Of a stretch of DNA of 64,000 nucleotides, positions 1 through 12,766 are shown one piece after another (position 1 is the first letter of the stretch; every line of letters starts with the position of its first letter). The notes under the pieces were generated by a model, which saw nothing but the letters and a program-made list of their open reading frames with translations, was not told the DNA's origin and made no database searches. Source of the stretch: Cardiocondyla obscurior (taxonomy: Eukaryota > Arthropoda > Insecta > Hymenoptera > Formicidae); NCBI RefSeq assembly GCF_019399895.1, contig NC_091884.1, positions 994,501-1,058,500 on the forward strand, read 5' to 3'. A program made the translations under genes and the position numbers.

Positions 1-3000
1 CGCGTGAATATTTTAGAATAAAGAAGTTACGTTCGAGGGCGATAATTCAAATAAGATTCAAATTGCGTTGACGCAAAACATTGACCCAATTTCGCCGCGC
101 TCTCTATATAAGGCGCGCCGAGTTTTCCAGCTTCGGAAACGATGCAGCGTAAGAACGGGCGGATAACGGAACAGCAAACGATCCCGATAAGCGAAATGGA
201 AATTAAATTTACTTCTCGGACATTCTTTTACCGCCTCTCGATATTCGATATCTTGAACGAGATACGATCTGGAAGTAACGTCTTCATGCGCGGCTCGAGA
301 AAGCACGCGGCGCCGAGTCGTGACTATTTAAAACGGAGAGATCGCCGCGAACATTGTTCCCGACTCCCGCATACCTAATCGAGAGGGTAATTTCTCGAGA
401 TGTCTACATTTAACCGGCGTATGCAATAATCGCGGTGCTATTCTCCTGCCAGCTCGTGCACGTCGCGCCTTGATTACGCCGGGCGCAAAAGCACAATCCC
501 CGGATCGCATCAACGTCAATCCCCCGGTGTGAAACTTAGCGGATCGACTTCCTCTCCGCGAATCATATGTTATTCCGAACGGACTTGCGGGTGATCCAAT
601 TCCGCGTAAATGGATGAGAACCGACGAGGAACTGTTCCCGCATTCTACGGCGGAGCAGCGCAGCGCGATCCGGCCCAGAAAAGTCGCATGGCTGTATACT
701 TTTGCGCTCTGCCTCCGACGATTATGATCCGTCACCGAACCCGCTTCTTACGGACGGGTGACGTAACCGGACCGACGAAATTTACGAACGTAACGTGACT
801 CGCGAACGTCCGTTAAAAAATCCACGAATGCAAACAATGCGACGTGATGAATATAATTAAAGGTCTCATACAATCCCGCTTCTCGTTAAACTTTCCCAGA
901 TTATCATAGGCTATCGGTCGAAGAGCCAACGTTCTCTAAAACCAAGCGACTTATCTTTCTATAATACACGAGAAATACGGGCGCTATGCTACAAAATTTC
1001 GTGACACGCAAATTAATTGTCATGCGCTACGCGATTGCGTAACTCTCCACGTCGTCGACGAGACGCAACCATAACGGTTTAATTAAAATTTCTGATTGCA
1101 TCTGCGTTGCATTATAACGCGCACCTAGCAGGCTGTTCCACGCTTCGGAAGTCGGCGGCCCGACTTCCGTGAGTAACAACGGCTGATTTACAAGTCCGCA
1201 CGCTTTTTGCCTCGCCAGCAATCTCGTCCTTAACCACTAATTTGTTGCGTACTTTTTTTCCTCTTCCCCTCCTCGTCCGCCGTAACGGCGCACGAGGAGA
1301 TCGTTACGCCAATCCGTGAGATCGGTGAATCCGCGGGATCGCCGATCGATTTGGAAATCTCGTCGTGACTTTCAAATTCCCGTTTTCGATTCCGCGGTCC
1401 ACGCGATTCGTCCGAACCACCGCGACTTCTTCCACTTATAAGGCCTGCCGATGAATTACGTGGAACACGTTGCGTTTAATTAGCATTCGATTATCGCGGC
1501 ACTTTCTCCAACGCGAATCGCCGCTTCGGTTTTTATCATTTTATTGTACATCCGGTTTCTCTTTCATACGCCGCAAAGTTTGGAAAACTCGCCCCGATTT
1601 ACCGCGCCGATATCACGCATTAATTTCCTCTTTCGGCAATTACGTTTATGATAAATGATCGCTGCGTGCAAACTGCGGGCGGCAGGAACGCTCTTCCTTT
1701 TCCATAATAATCCAATTAGTTACGAATAAAATTTCGCTAATTAGCTCTAATTACCTTCGCGACAGACGAGTGATCCTAAGATCGCGAGTCGCCGATTTCG
1801 GCCCGTGCCTCCGGGAACGCCGGATCGCTCCAGCTGCAGCTGCGTTGTTTCTTCCTTCTTATCTCACCGGACTCGGATGTCTGTTGGCCGCGTTTGGATA
1901 CGCGATAACACTGTTTAAGGATCTTCAGCGTGCGTCCGGGACGAGAGAGCACGGGAAACGACGTGCCGTGGAACTTTCGGCACGTGGAATTTTATCGACA
2001 AGAACGTTTCACGGCTTCGCGAGCGTCATAATTAGCACGGAACCGGGCTTTTCACATCGCGCGCACAGCCGAATCTTCTCCCAAAGTGCACGCCGGCGGA
2101 TCGGTCCCCGCATCGCAGCTTCTTCTCCTGCGAGAGGCGGCCTCTCGTCCGCGCGATATCCGCAGATCGGAATTATATTAACGAGAATGGCGTAATCGCT
2201 CTCGAACGCGACATTCGCTCTCAAGTCTTTTTCTTCGTTATATCATGATTCTTATTAGCACTTCCTCATGCAACACTGATCGTACAAGCGTCGCCTCAGC
2301 TTGTCGAACTGCAGCATTAAATCCAAACGTCCCTCTGCGTTCAACGTACCTGCCCGGATCTTGCGGGGACGTATTTTAGTGACTTCTTTCTTTTTTCTTT
2401 TTTCTCTCTTTTAACATAGCTCGGTATTGTTCCTTGCACTCGCCCGTTCTGCCGTCCCCTCGCTTTATCCTTCGACCTCGACGAAGCTCGTCCTCCGCAG
2501 CTACGTTGCACACTCTTTCGTCGCCTGCTCGCGTGCGTGCACCGCTCGCGGAGAGACTGTCTGCGGTCACAACCGCACCATGCGCCCCCGTGCCGTGAGA
2601 AGCACTGAATGGGTTCGCCAGACACGAAACATAATCGTGTCTATGGCAGGCGGATAGGCAGCAGTAGGTACAACACGGCTCTTTTCCTTTCCATTCCATT
2701 CCGGCGACGACGGTGGGGTACCGCACGTCGGGATCTGTGCCCCCACTGTACGCACGGGCACGTTCGTACGCAGTCCACACCCACGCGACACCCGGTATAC
2801 GTGGGTCGTCTCCGCCAACATTGGCGGGAGAGAAAGATGCCGAGAGGAGGGAAAAAGAGACGAAGCTTCGAGCAGACTTAATCCACTGTAAAAAAAAAAG
2901 AAACAAAAAAATTAGTATGACGAAAAATCGTAGAAAACAAAATATTAATCTTAAAGAAGTCTGATTGTAATGAGAAATAAAAATTCGTAAGCGTAGGAAT

Positions 3001-5908
3001 GTAAGGGCGAGCGAAAGGAAGAAAGGAATCTCTCCGGCACGTCCTTCGAAGATAAAAAGGAATCCGTTGCACGCGCAGACACCGCGGGTCCCGGTGATCG
3101 CCTATTTTGGACAAAAAAAAAAAAACGCGCCGCGGCAATTAAACTCTTTTACGACCGGTGGTTTCGCAATGGTACCTGAATCGCGACGCTGATCAAGCGA
3201 TACGTTGACAGTTCCCTTTTTATTTTTTTTTTTCGGTTTCTGACATCGAGCAAACAGTACCGAATGGACATCACACCTTTCGTGACGAGCAGAGTTTAGC
3301 GAAAGCAACGGGGCAACAAACGCGGATATCTATCAATCGATTGGAAAATAGTTGCCCGTTGTAATCTACGATCGGAATAGGAATTAAACACTTATTTCTT
3401 TCGCGATGCGATCTCCAAGCTAGAATTACCGGAATAAACACGCGCGGGAACGCATAAATTGCATTTGCTTTTAATTATCGGCGCGATAAAAAAATACGCT
3501 ATTAAATACTTAATAATTAATGGCAAGCGTAATACTTTCGTCATAAATGTAAATTAATTATCTCTTTCCTGCCGCGTAACAACGCATATTACGTCAATTA
3601 TCTATGACCTACTAACTAAATCGTTTGACGTGTGGCCGGCAAAAAGAAAAATTAGTGCACTTAATGCGGTCTATTTGCAAAAGACTAATTAAGTTAACCA
3701 GACGTTCCTTACCATGTAACTGAACGGATAAATAATTTTCAATCGTGGTCCTGGCATCGGGGAACGACGTCCCACGTTCTCATTGGATTCATGATTTTTA
3801 TCCGCATCTCTCTCTCGTGAATAATCGCTGCTGCTTCCTCTAAAAACCATCAATCGGGCGGCAGTATATATTCGCCTAAGGACAAACGACCCGACGTGTA
3901 ACTAACACCTTCCTACACTCGTACACGTTAATGAGCTTCGCAGTAGCCGAAGAGGTCGCAATGGTGAATTTACCGAAGGAGTCATCAAGCTCCTCGTTTC
4001 GCCGCACGTAAATTATCGTTTTCTCGAGGCGGAGACGCTATTGTAACAATTAGCATTAGGCCGCCTTGGAAATATACTTCGAAACGGTTTAAATGCGTAA
4101 CGAACGCCCGTAATTAAGTAGAAAGTTTAACTCTAAATTTTGAAACGTACGGCAGCAGCACGTTACACGCGAATATAAAGTATTCTCACTTTATTTAGCT
4201 CTATATTTAATGCAAAAAAAAAATTCTTTAAAGTTTTGTAAAATCTTAAAGAAAAAAATTAAATCTTAATTAAAAGATTTTTTTTTTTTTCTTTTCTATT
4301 TATTTATGACAGAAATAATACTTTAAATTACGCTAAACGCTATTCAAAGAGAACGTCATCGCACGATTTTACGACTTTATTTTACGGGCGAGGCTCCGTT
4401 GTTATTATCACCATTGTTTCCTCTGCAACAATTGCCAAGCATTATTGTTTCCTGGTTCGCAATTATTGTTATTGTTACGATTGGCCGCAGAAATCATTCT
4501 TTCTCTCACCTCGATATAATGGCGTGTCGTTCTAGACAAGCCCAGAGATGACACAACGCGCCAATAATGGTTACTCTACGTGCGACGACAAGAGAGAGGC
4601 CAGCTGGTGATTCTTGTTTTCCTCCTGAAACGGCAGTCGTCGATCCTCGCGAACGATAATAGACAATCGCGTCCGCGAAGTGCATTTTGAGGCCGTCCGA
4701 TCACGCAAAGATGCATCATCCATCGTCTCGCAATGCATAAATGCACGTCCTTATCCAGCTATCCAGTTCGTCTTTTCTTATTCAAGCACCTATTTGGAAA
4801 AAAAAAATAATTAGATAATGAAGCCTATTTAGAATAAATAGAAAATAAAACTAATAAATCTGAAATAAATTAAAATGTCAATAAAAAATATTAAAAAGTT
4901 AACATTAAAATTGCAAATATTTGTTTCCAATACATCATACTTTTTATGGTCTCGCGTCGTATAATTGCTGTGCTTCTCTTTACAATTGTGACCAAGGCTG
5001 CTGCTCGTTACGTGGTCTTGATCGCTGCATCTCGAACGAAAAAAAAAACACTTCTTATAAAACTTTGTACTGTACTTCAGCATTGATGCGAGATTTTAGA
5101 TCTTAAACAGAAATGACAATAATTACAAAGTTGAAAGAGGAATATTTACATCGACGTTCTCAACAGTTGAGAATTTATTTCCAAGTCTTCACGCCCGTAG
5201 AAATCTTAACGGGAGAAGATTACAATAAATTACGTTTTATGTGAAAAATTTTTAATAAATTGCTTAATCTTTTCCATACAATCGCAATTTAACGGAGCAG
5301 ATTCAATAATAGAAAAAGCAATTCCGGTCATCACGCTACGGCCATCGCGTGCCAGTCGCGATTAATTTGTCGCCAATCGGTGGTAATCGCGAAGGTTTAT
5401 TTCATGAGTTTATTTCTGTAATTCATGATCAATGCCGTCGCCGTTAACGTCGGTGCAACGGTAAAGACGAGTCACGTTCTACGTGTACGTATACCAAAGC
5501 GATACCTGCATATGGAACTGTCGGGATTGATGAGCGCGTGCAGATTTTTCCTAATGAACTAAAGGTCACTTCCGGTCAAACTGAAAGCGGAAGCGTAAGC
5601 GCGTGCTCGCTCGCATCCGTTGCGCCCGCAGGCAAGGCTACCTGAGCGCGTATCGGAATCGACGGCGGCTAATAAGAAATTGCAACCTGCGGATGCACGC
5701 TTCCGTTTGCCGGTAACATTAAATTTTAAAGATTATTACATCTGGCAAGTAGCACACAAATACAGATCAATTTTTAAATGCTTCCTTAAACTTACCGAAT
5801 AAATCTAATAATCATAGACGATCGCGTTACAAATATTATTTTACAAATAATTTCTTAAATATCTGTAAATATCCATTAATTCTATACCGACTTTCGCGAC
5901 GGATTTCT
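1..5908. other. Region without a recognised gene
   Basis: I see no open frame here with family resemblance or a consistent chain of splice sites. The first 3.1 kb is relatively CpG-rich, whereas 3.1-5.9 kb is AT-rich with homopolymer tracts. The many short frames at 0.3-0.8, 1.8-2.2 and 2.3-2.9 kb overlap each other on both strands, as expected of GC-rich non-coding DNA. One good minus-strand donor, CAG followed by GTACGT, ends at 2350 and could close a first exon of a gene lying to the left. This is probably intergenic DNA or an upstream region or intron of a neighbour outside the window. Confidence 0.5.
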
Positions 5909-8761
5909 TTATGGCCAATATCCAATCGGTCTCGTATTATAAAGTTTTTGATTTATATTTATAGTTAAATTTTGATTGTTTCTCTTTTGCAGTTGATTTC
6001 TTACTCCAAGATTATAATTGAATTTCTTAATGGCTAATTTGTTGTTCTTAGACCGATTGTTATACAAATAGTACCCTTTTTCAATTATTAGGACAAGTAA
6101 TGCCACGATCATACTAGCTCCCACCATTGTTAAACTCGGCGTTATGTCACTTAAATCGACAACACCGTAAGACATGTATCCCGAAAAATCTAGTTTCTTT
6201 GACAGATATTTATTTTTTAGTTTGCCCATAACGCCGTTAAGCTGAAATCGCCGCAAACTGAAAAATATATAATATTTATATCAACTTAAAGTAATAGAAT
6301 AATCCTCTTAAAAACTTACTGATAATTTATGAAGCTAGTGTAAGGATTTCCCTTCGTTAAAGTCATCGCCAAATTGTCAATCCTTCCGGTATCGATATAT
6401 ACAACATTGCACTTTATTTGAAAGTTTATAGCCTGATGGAACACCTCTGTCGTGTAAAACGCTAGGTTACTTTTCTCGCACATCTGCAAAAGAATTTATG
6501 TGAGAAATATATTTATTAATTTTATTAATACAAGTGATATCTCTAACTTGTTTAAATCCTTCTGACAATCTATGCGGCAAAAACGCTTTTTTCTCTAGCA
6601 AATCGTACATTTTTAATAGAATAGCATCCTTGGCACGCTGTAAAATTCAAAAAGAAATAACTTTAATAATAAAAAAAAAATATTGTAACATAAAAACAAT
6701 TTTCACGCTTAAAATAAAGACAAACTCACGCTGGGGACGTCGTACTCGGCGCTGTTTCTCATAACGATAAACTTGTAAGTGCCATCCTTAACGTAACCCT
6801 CCAGAGTGCTAAAAGGTAATCTGGGCGTAGAGAGCGCTAGATAGCTAATCAACGAGGCGGAATAGACGGCCAGAATTATTATCGACGAAATATAAAGTGA
6901 GAGGAAAACCAATCTTATCGGCGACTCTTTTGGAAATTCTACGATTTGCATAAAATACACTTATGCATTATATATTTTGGCAAAACATCACGGACACAAA
7001 TTATGGTGAATAATTAATGGTGAATAATTAATAAATTAATAATAAAATTAATAATAAAAATTAATAAAATAATTAATAAATATTTCTAACAAGCATTACC
7101 TGGTAAACCCTGCTGGCAATAAATGCCCCAGACACTAATGTAATTATCAAATAACAATCTCAGTGAAAAATATCCTTTTGCCTTCATAAAAGTCAACAGG
7201 ATGGAGGTAGTTATTATTATCATCATCAATGATATCCAGATACCATAACTGAAGGTCTGAAAGATTTATTAATATAAGAAACCCGCAACTTATTGCACTC
7301 GTTTAATATATTAACGGATTTGATACCAATTAATAAATGCTATTAATATAAAGACTTACCTTTAAGTACAAAGTCCATTGCACGTAGGCAGTCTGAGGCT
7401 CCTTAAAAAAAAGACGATACCGCGAGCGTATCAATGGTACCGAGAAGTCGATGACTTTTTGTCTACGAGTCGTCATTGTAAACGCAGACACGCCGATGTC
7501 TGCTTTGTTGGCCACCAATTGACCGATCGAACCTATCCACTTTCTGTTCTCTTCGCTCCAGCTACCGAATCCCTCCACCGGTTTCAAAATCTCTATCGTG
7601 AAGTTCATCTCCTTGCTGAGCTCTATCAACACTTGGCCGAAAAATCCATCGAGCGTGCCGTTTCGATAAGAAACCAGCGGCGAGTTCTTTAAACAATTAT
7701 CAATAGAATCGTCAAATTAATCTACGGATTTAATTCTATCAGAAATTTTTTTAAATAATACACGATAAAATTCATGTAAAAAAAAAATTGAAAACTTACT
7801 TTTACGGATGTGACGCGTACAACGTCGCCGTGCATGTTGCTTCTTCTAGCGTAGATACTCTTTCGCGTTCTCAAGAGCAGGCCTCTATTAGGGGTCCATA
7901 AGGCCAGGTCGAACGTTCTGGTGCGATTATCGCGAAGAGCATACCACTCAACAAGAATCGGGCGAGCGTAGCACACTACCAGCATCTGGGTGCTGAAGTC
8001 CACGTTGAATACATTAGCGGTAGGACGTCTGCAGTGCTCCTCGAGGGGATTCCCAGGACGCTGAAGAAACACGACGAGCCAGATGGGAAAGGAAATGGGT
8101 TTTATCCTCTTCGTGGCTTCGGCAAATTCGCTCATGCTTTCCTTGGTATCGAGGAGAACGACAAACAACGGCCGGGTGATATTTGCCCGGTAGCTGGTGT
8201 ATTCACTCGCCAGCCTCGCAAAAGTTATGGTTACGGTCATCCTTTGCTGCCGTGAGAACTCGCGCGACCACGCGTGCACCAATGTCGTCGTGTTCAAATC
8301 TGCATTCAAGTTGAAGACCGTATTATGTTTCGTTTAATCAGAGACAGATATTTTATAGTAAATTATAAGTAAGATACCTGCTTAATTTTAAAAATAAATT
8401 CTAAAAAAAAAAATGACAAAATTTTTTTTTAATTATAACATATTCAATTTAAATCCAGTGTAACAATTAAATATTAATTAAAATAACATGCATATTAAAT
8501 TATGATTCATTCAGAAGTGTGCGAGCGCTTTCTTTTCTGAAAGTGCAGCGTGAGAAATGATAGCCGGAAGCTATATTGATACTTACCATAATTGGCAGAC
8601 CGCAGAAAAATAACGCATGACGTGCGATAATATTTGTGGACGTCGTGGATCAGTCGGAAATAGTTATTAATGCCTACACTCTCTGTCAGCGGTTTGGTAC
8701 CCAGCACAAAAAAAAGTATTGCAGTCGATCGCGCTATCGTGTTTATCATTTTCTTCGGCAC
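5909..8761 (-). CDS. Ionotropic receptor, tandem copy A (IR75-like)
   Basis: This is a variant ionotropic glutamate receptor (IR), a ligand-gated cation channel of sensory neurons, probably chemosensory. Coding exons are 8761-8587, 8299-7800, 7686-7360, 7256-7100, 6938-6730, 6637-6548, 6483-6320 and 6257-5909, giving 656 residues with intron phases 1,0,0,1,0,0,2. The chosen ATG is followed by a hydrophobic signal-like stretch. A short N-terminal region (about residues 30-220) precedes ligand-binding lobe S1 in exon 3, where R300 in TMTTRRQKVIDF aligns with the glutamate-contacting Arg of iGluRs. TM1 lies at about 342-358, the pore motif WGIYCQQGLP at 377-386, TM2 at 396-418 with YSASLISYLA in place of SYTANLAAF, S2 continues with the KGNPY motif, and TM3 lies at 582-599. 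The CQQG pore and VIDFSVP resemble the IR75/IR64 clade, but the subfamily is a guess. It lies 673 bp downstream of copy B. Confidence 0.88.
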
Positions 8762-9434
8762 AGATCAAAAATAAAAGCCAGAATAAACGCTTAAACAAAT
8801 AAGAAAAAGAACAAATAAACAAACCATAAAATAATAATTAAATTTGTTCGGTCAGGCACTGTCGCAGTGTAATAAATGTAAAAAAAAAAACACCTGACGA
8901 TCATCGGCGAAAGGTTACAGAAAAGAATGAGGGTACCGCGATTCAAGGGTGCGAATACGTGACTGAAGGGCGATCATCGTAAACGGGAATTTATCGGAAT
9001 CGAGGATCTAAGGGCGCGCACGAAAGAGTGTCACCGGTTGATGTGGACGTGCGGTAGCATTATTACAAATTATATGAAGATACGCGACGATGCGATTTTT
9101 ATCGGCAAATCATCGGCCAGCCCGATAAATTATTCGCCACCGTCAAGCCTTTCCCGTAGGCCAGTATTACTTATCCGTGCATCGCTTGCAATGCTACTAT
9201 TTCAGATACGTCAACGTATTTCAGTTTTTCACCTCGACGTACAAAGATCAATTTTTCTCCTCTCGCACGAGACGTCCTTAAACTCTTATTTGTTTTAGCA
9301 TGCCACAAACGCACAATACGTCATACAATAATTAAAATATTTATTTAACGTATTATAATCGATACTAAATTAATAATAAATTCTTTACCAAGACTTCAGA
9401 CAAGTCGGATCGAATTAAAATTATAAAAGTTCTC
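8762..9434. other. Spacer between the two IR genes
   Basis: This spacer holds the 3' end of copy B (poly(A) signal near 9340) and the presumed promoter of copy A, about 500 bp of mixed composition. The plus-strand frame at 9038-9298 shows no family resemblance and is judged a chance frame. I see no clear TATA box at a suitable distance from the copy A start. Confidence 0.5.
9340..9345 (-). terminator. Candidate poly(A) signal of IR copy B
   Basis: AATAAA on the minus strand about 90 bp downstream of the copy B stop codon. Position and hexamer fit, but a cleavage site cannot be read from sequence alone. Confidence 0.45.
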
Positions 9435-12400
9435 TTAATTATTGTACTTTTTGATCAACAACTTTTTCGAAGGATAAGCTATCGATTGAAATTTTCTCTT
9501 TTTAGACCGATAGTGAATTTTTTCTATGACCAGAACCGTGGTGCTTATAATGATACCTCCGCAAAGAATTGACAAAATTGGTACGACGTTAACCAAGCGG
9601 ACCGGCATGTAGGTCTTCTCTTCCGCTGCCTTCGGTAAGAATCTCGTGTCCCTCAGACGTGTCATTATGCCGTTGTCCAAAAATTTCTGCAAGCTGACAC
9701 GCGCGATTATCGTTGAAGGAAGGAAAAAAGGAAAACTGAACGCTGGGCATAAAGCAATATTTTTTAAATAATACTCACTGATAATTTATCACGGCTGTGT
9801 ACGGACTGCCTTTGGTTAAAATCATTCCCAAGTTGTCTATCCTTTCCGTGGAGATGCTCGATAATTTACAGGGTATCTTCAGCTCCACGCTTTTCTTCAG
9901 AGCACTCAGCACCATGAAGGCGACCTTTTTCTCCGTACAAACCTAAACAAACGGCGCTAATTGATTACACAAGTAACTTTCGTGCCATACACTGCCGAAC
10001 CGGTGCTTTCGCTCTGCTTCGCTCTCGACTAGCTGCACTAATTCGGCAAGTGCGGCTGAAGAGAAACAAAACAGTAAACGTAAAAAATGACGATCGGTAC
10101 CTGTACGAAGCCGTCGATTAGATCCGACGGCAGTTCCCGCTCGTCCTTCATTAATTCCATTAATTTAACCGAGTAAACCTTCGTCGACGACTCGTACTTC
10201 GCCTGAAACTGCCGCGGACGTCTTGTTAGGCACGAAGAATTAATCACGCCGTGCGCGTCAGGGTGAATGGAACCGAGGTAGGATATTAAGCGATTACGAT
10301 TACGCGTTTATCAAATGCAACGGTCTGACATAACCTCGATCGCTCGATAGGTGCACGGGCAAGAGTGAAAGTACGGAGGCTTCTTGATCGCAGAGTCTAC
10401 TTACGGAGAGCACGTCGTAGTCCGCACTGCCGCGTGGAACGATTAATTTATGGCTGCCGGCGTCGATGAACTCGTCCATCGTCTGAAAGGGCAAGACGCG
10501 AGTGCAAGCCGTCAGGAAGCAGACTAACGCCGCCGAATAATGCGCCGTTACCAGCACCGCCGTCAGGAATATCGTTAGGTATGCAACGCGCAGCGACGTC
10601 TTTTTCGGAAACTCTGAAAGAAAAGTTTAATTAAAAACTCCAATAAAAATAAAAAAAAAGTAAAAAAAATTAATTAATTAAATAAATAGAATTTTATTTG
10701 TGAATATTTAATTGGAAATTTTTTTTAGAGAATTGCGGCTTTTTGTATAAAGTAATGATACCTATAAGCGCCTGTTGGCAAAAGATACCCCAAATGCAGA
10801 TGAAGGTCTCAGAGATTACATCCACAGTATTTCGGGATTCACGATATGTCTTCATGAAGGACAAAAGAAGCGGTGCGAGCGCTATCAACGTGATAATCGT
10901 GGCCCACGTGCATAAATTGAATGTCTGTTGTAAGTATAAAAATTAAAAAATCAGTTCTAAGCCAAATAATTAATTTGAACTACTTATTTTTAAAAAAAAG
11001 CTACTGTAATACATTAAAGAATATTGCTAAAGTACACAACCTTGCTTAGCAATTACATAAATTAATCAAAAATTATAGCAAGCGTATTCTCTTTTATTTT
11101 TAAATATTCCTAACGCGCAGAAAGTAAGATGTGATCTGGGAATGTTTTGTATTTCTCACTGCTCGTTTATCTTCTGATTTTAACGTTGAACGTTGTTTAC
11201 ATTCAGTTATAGAAAAGAAATTGATGAGGCAAAATTTGGGTGACTAGAACGCATTAAGCAACGCCCCGGCCTGTTATTTCCAAAGCGGTAACAACGCGAT
11301 AAAGGTATACCCATAATTTTAACGTTAATCAATCATGTTACCTGAAAATAGCCGAGCCACTTGACGCCACATACTGCCGGCTCCTTTATGTACAGGCTGA
11401 TTTTAGATATGATCAAGGGCAGCGTGAAATCGACGTGGCGCACTCGAAAGCTCGTCATCGACATATCAGCGACAGCGAAATCTGCGTGACCCGATACAAT
11501 CTCGCCCATCACTCCAGTCCATGTCCGAGTCTCATAATCCCACAGGCCGTGATCATCCATTTTCGAGACGATATTTAAGGTGAAGTTCAGGGAATACGTG
11601 AGTTCTTCCAAAACTTTTCCATACATAGTAGCTACGTAATTCCCTGCAAACTTAGTCGCCACAGGCGAATCCTGAATTTGCTAACACAAATTAATTATAA
11701 TAAAAAACAAAACGCACAGTTAATTATATTTTAAAAACTTTAAATTTGTAGCATGTAAGTTTTAACAATTAATTAATGACATTGTTTTTCTCTTTTTTTT
11801 TTTATAATTACAGAAATGTATGCCAGAGATGCTGTTAACAGAGAGAATATTAAAAATCTTCAGCACCTTGACTGTGACTCCACGTAGAACGATCCCTTCC
11901 ATGTCATTTCTCCGATCGTACAAGGATAGATTCGTCAGGAGAACGAATCTGGTCTGTTCGTTGTCCCATTCTGCCAGATCGAAGATTTTTACAGTCTCAC
12001 CCTTAACGGAGTACCATTCTTGCAGGATTCCTTCATTGTGGCACAATACTAGCATTTGCGTGTCGAACGCCAGATTCAAGGGATTGCCGATCGGCTCGCG
12101 GCAATGATCGTGAGTATCATTGCTGGGAGTGTATAGAAACAGCGTGAACCATACCGGAAAAGACATAGGATAGGTCTTGGTGACCTCCACAAACTCCAGA
12201 TACGCCTCAAAATTAGGTATAATAACGATGAAGATGGGTTGAACTATCTGACGCTTATATTTAATAGTTCTCCATAGCATGTTGAAGTTAAAGTCCGCAG
12301 TCATTACAGATCGCCGGTTTAGCAAACGAGTGCTCGTATGTACCAAATGAGTGATCTGTAAATCTACATTGAAAGTTTTTCAAATTTTAATTAATAATAT

Positions 12401-12766
12401 CGATTATTTAAAAATAACAATAATATATTAAAATTCTATCACGTTCTTCTAACACAAAAAAAAAAATAAATACGTTTCCAAAAATTTTCTATAATTTTCA
12501 CTGAATATTAAATTAAATAAATAACTAGATAATAATGTAAAATAAAATATCTTATTAATACTGTACTTTTTGAAAAATATTTCGTACTAACCACCGTAAT
12601 CTCCGTATTTGTCTCCAGGATGGGTGAATATAACTGATGCTGCGGAGTAAAATTTTCGAATGCTCATTATCACGTCCACAAAAACGTCAATGTGAAAATT
12701 ATCTGCCGAAACGCTAAGAAGGACGAAAAGCAGTATGGGGCACGCCGAGCAAAACAGTGATCTCAT
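9435..12766 (-). CDS. Ionotropic receptor, tandem copy B (IR75-like)
   Basis: This is a paralogue of the receptor at 5909-8761, with the same eight-exon layout and intron phases (1,0,0,1,0,0,2). Exons are 12766-12592, 12363-11867, 11671-11342, 10924-10762, 10613-10405, 10202-10101, 9942-9779 and 9693-9435, giving 632 residues. The ATG begins a clear signal peptide (MRSLFCSACPILLFVLLSVS). S1 carries R300 in SMTSFRVRHVDF, at the same residue number as R300 of copy A. TM1 is encoded in exon 4, the pore motif WGIFCQQ lies at 379-385, and TM2, S2 (with KGSPYTAVINY) and a C-terminal TM3 follow. Exon 1 (175 nt), exon 5 (209 nt) and exon 7 (164 nt) are the same length in both copies. The oddity is the donor after exon 2, GTGCTG, which is poor, but phase and alignment with copy A require it. 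Ligand and partner (IR8a or IR25a in other insects) cannot be read from sequence. Confidence 0.86.

Noticed and set aside
2255..2349. Minus-strand frame ending RRLYDQCCMRKC, reminiscent of an insulin A-chain (dibasic site then CCxxxC)
   Set aside because: The frame stops right after the third Cys, no B-chain or signal peptide is nearby, the upstream frame is closed within 100 bp, and a strong donor just upstream puts it in an intron.
2376..2906. 176-codon minus-strand frame
   Set aside because: GC-rich DNA with equally long frames in two other phases and on the other strand; no family resemblance, and the tail is poly-Lys from an A-rich run.
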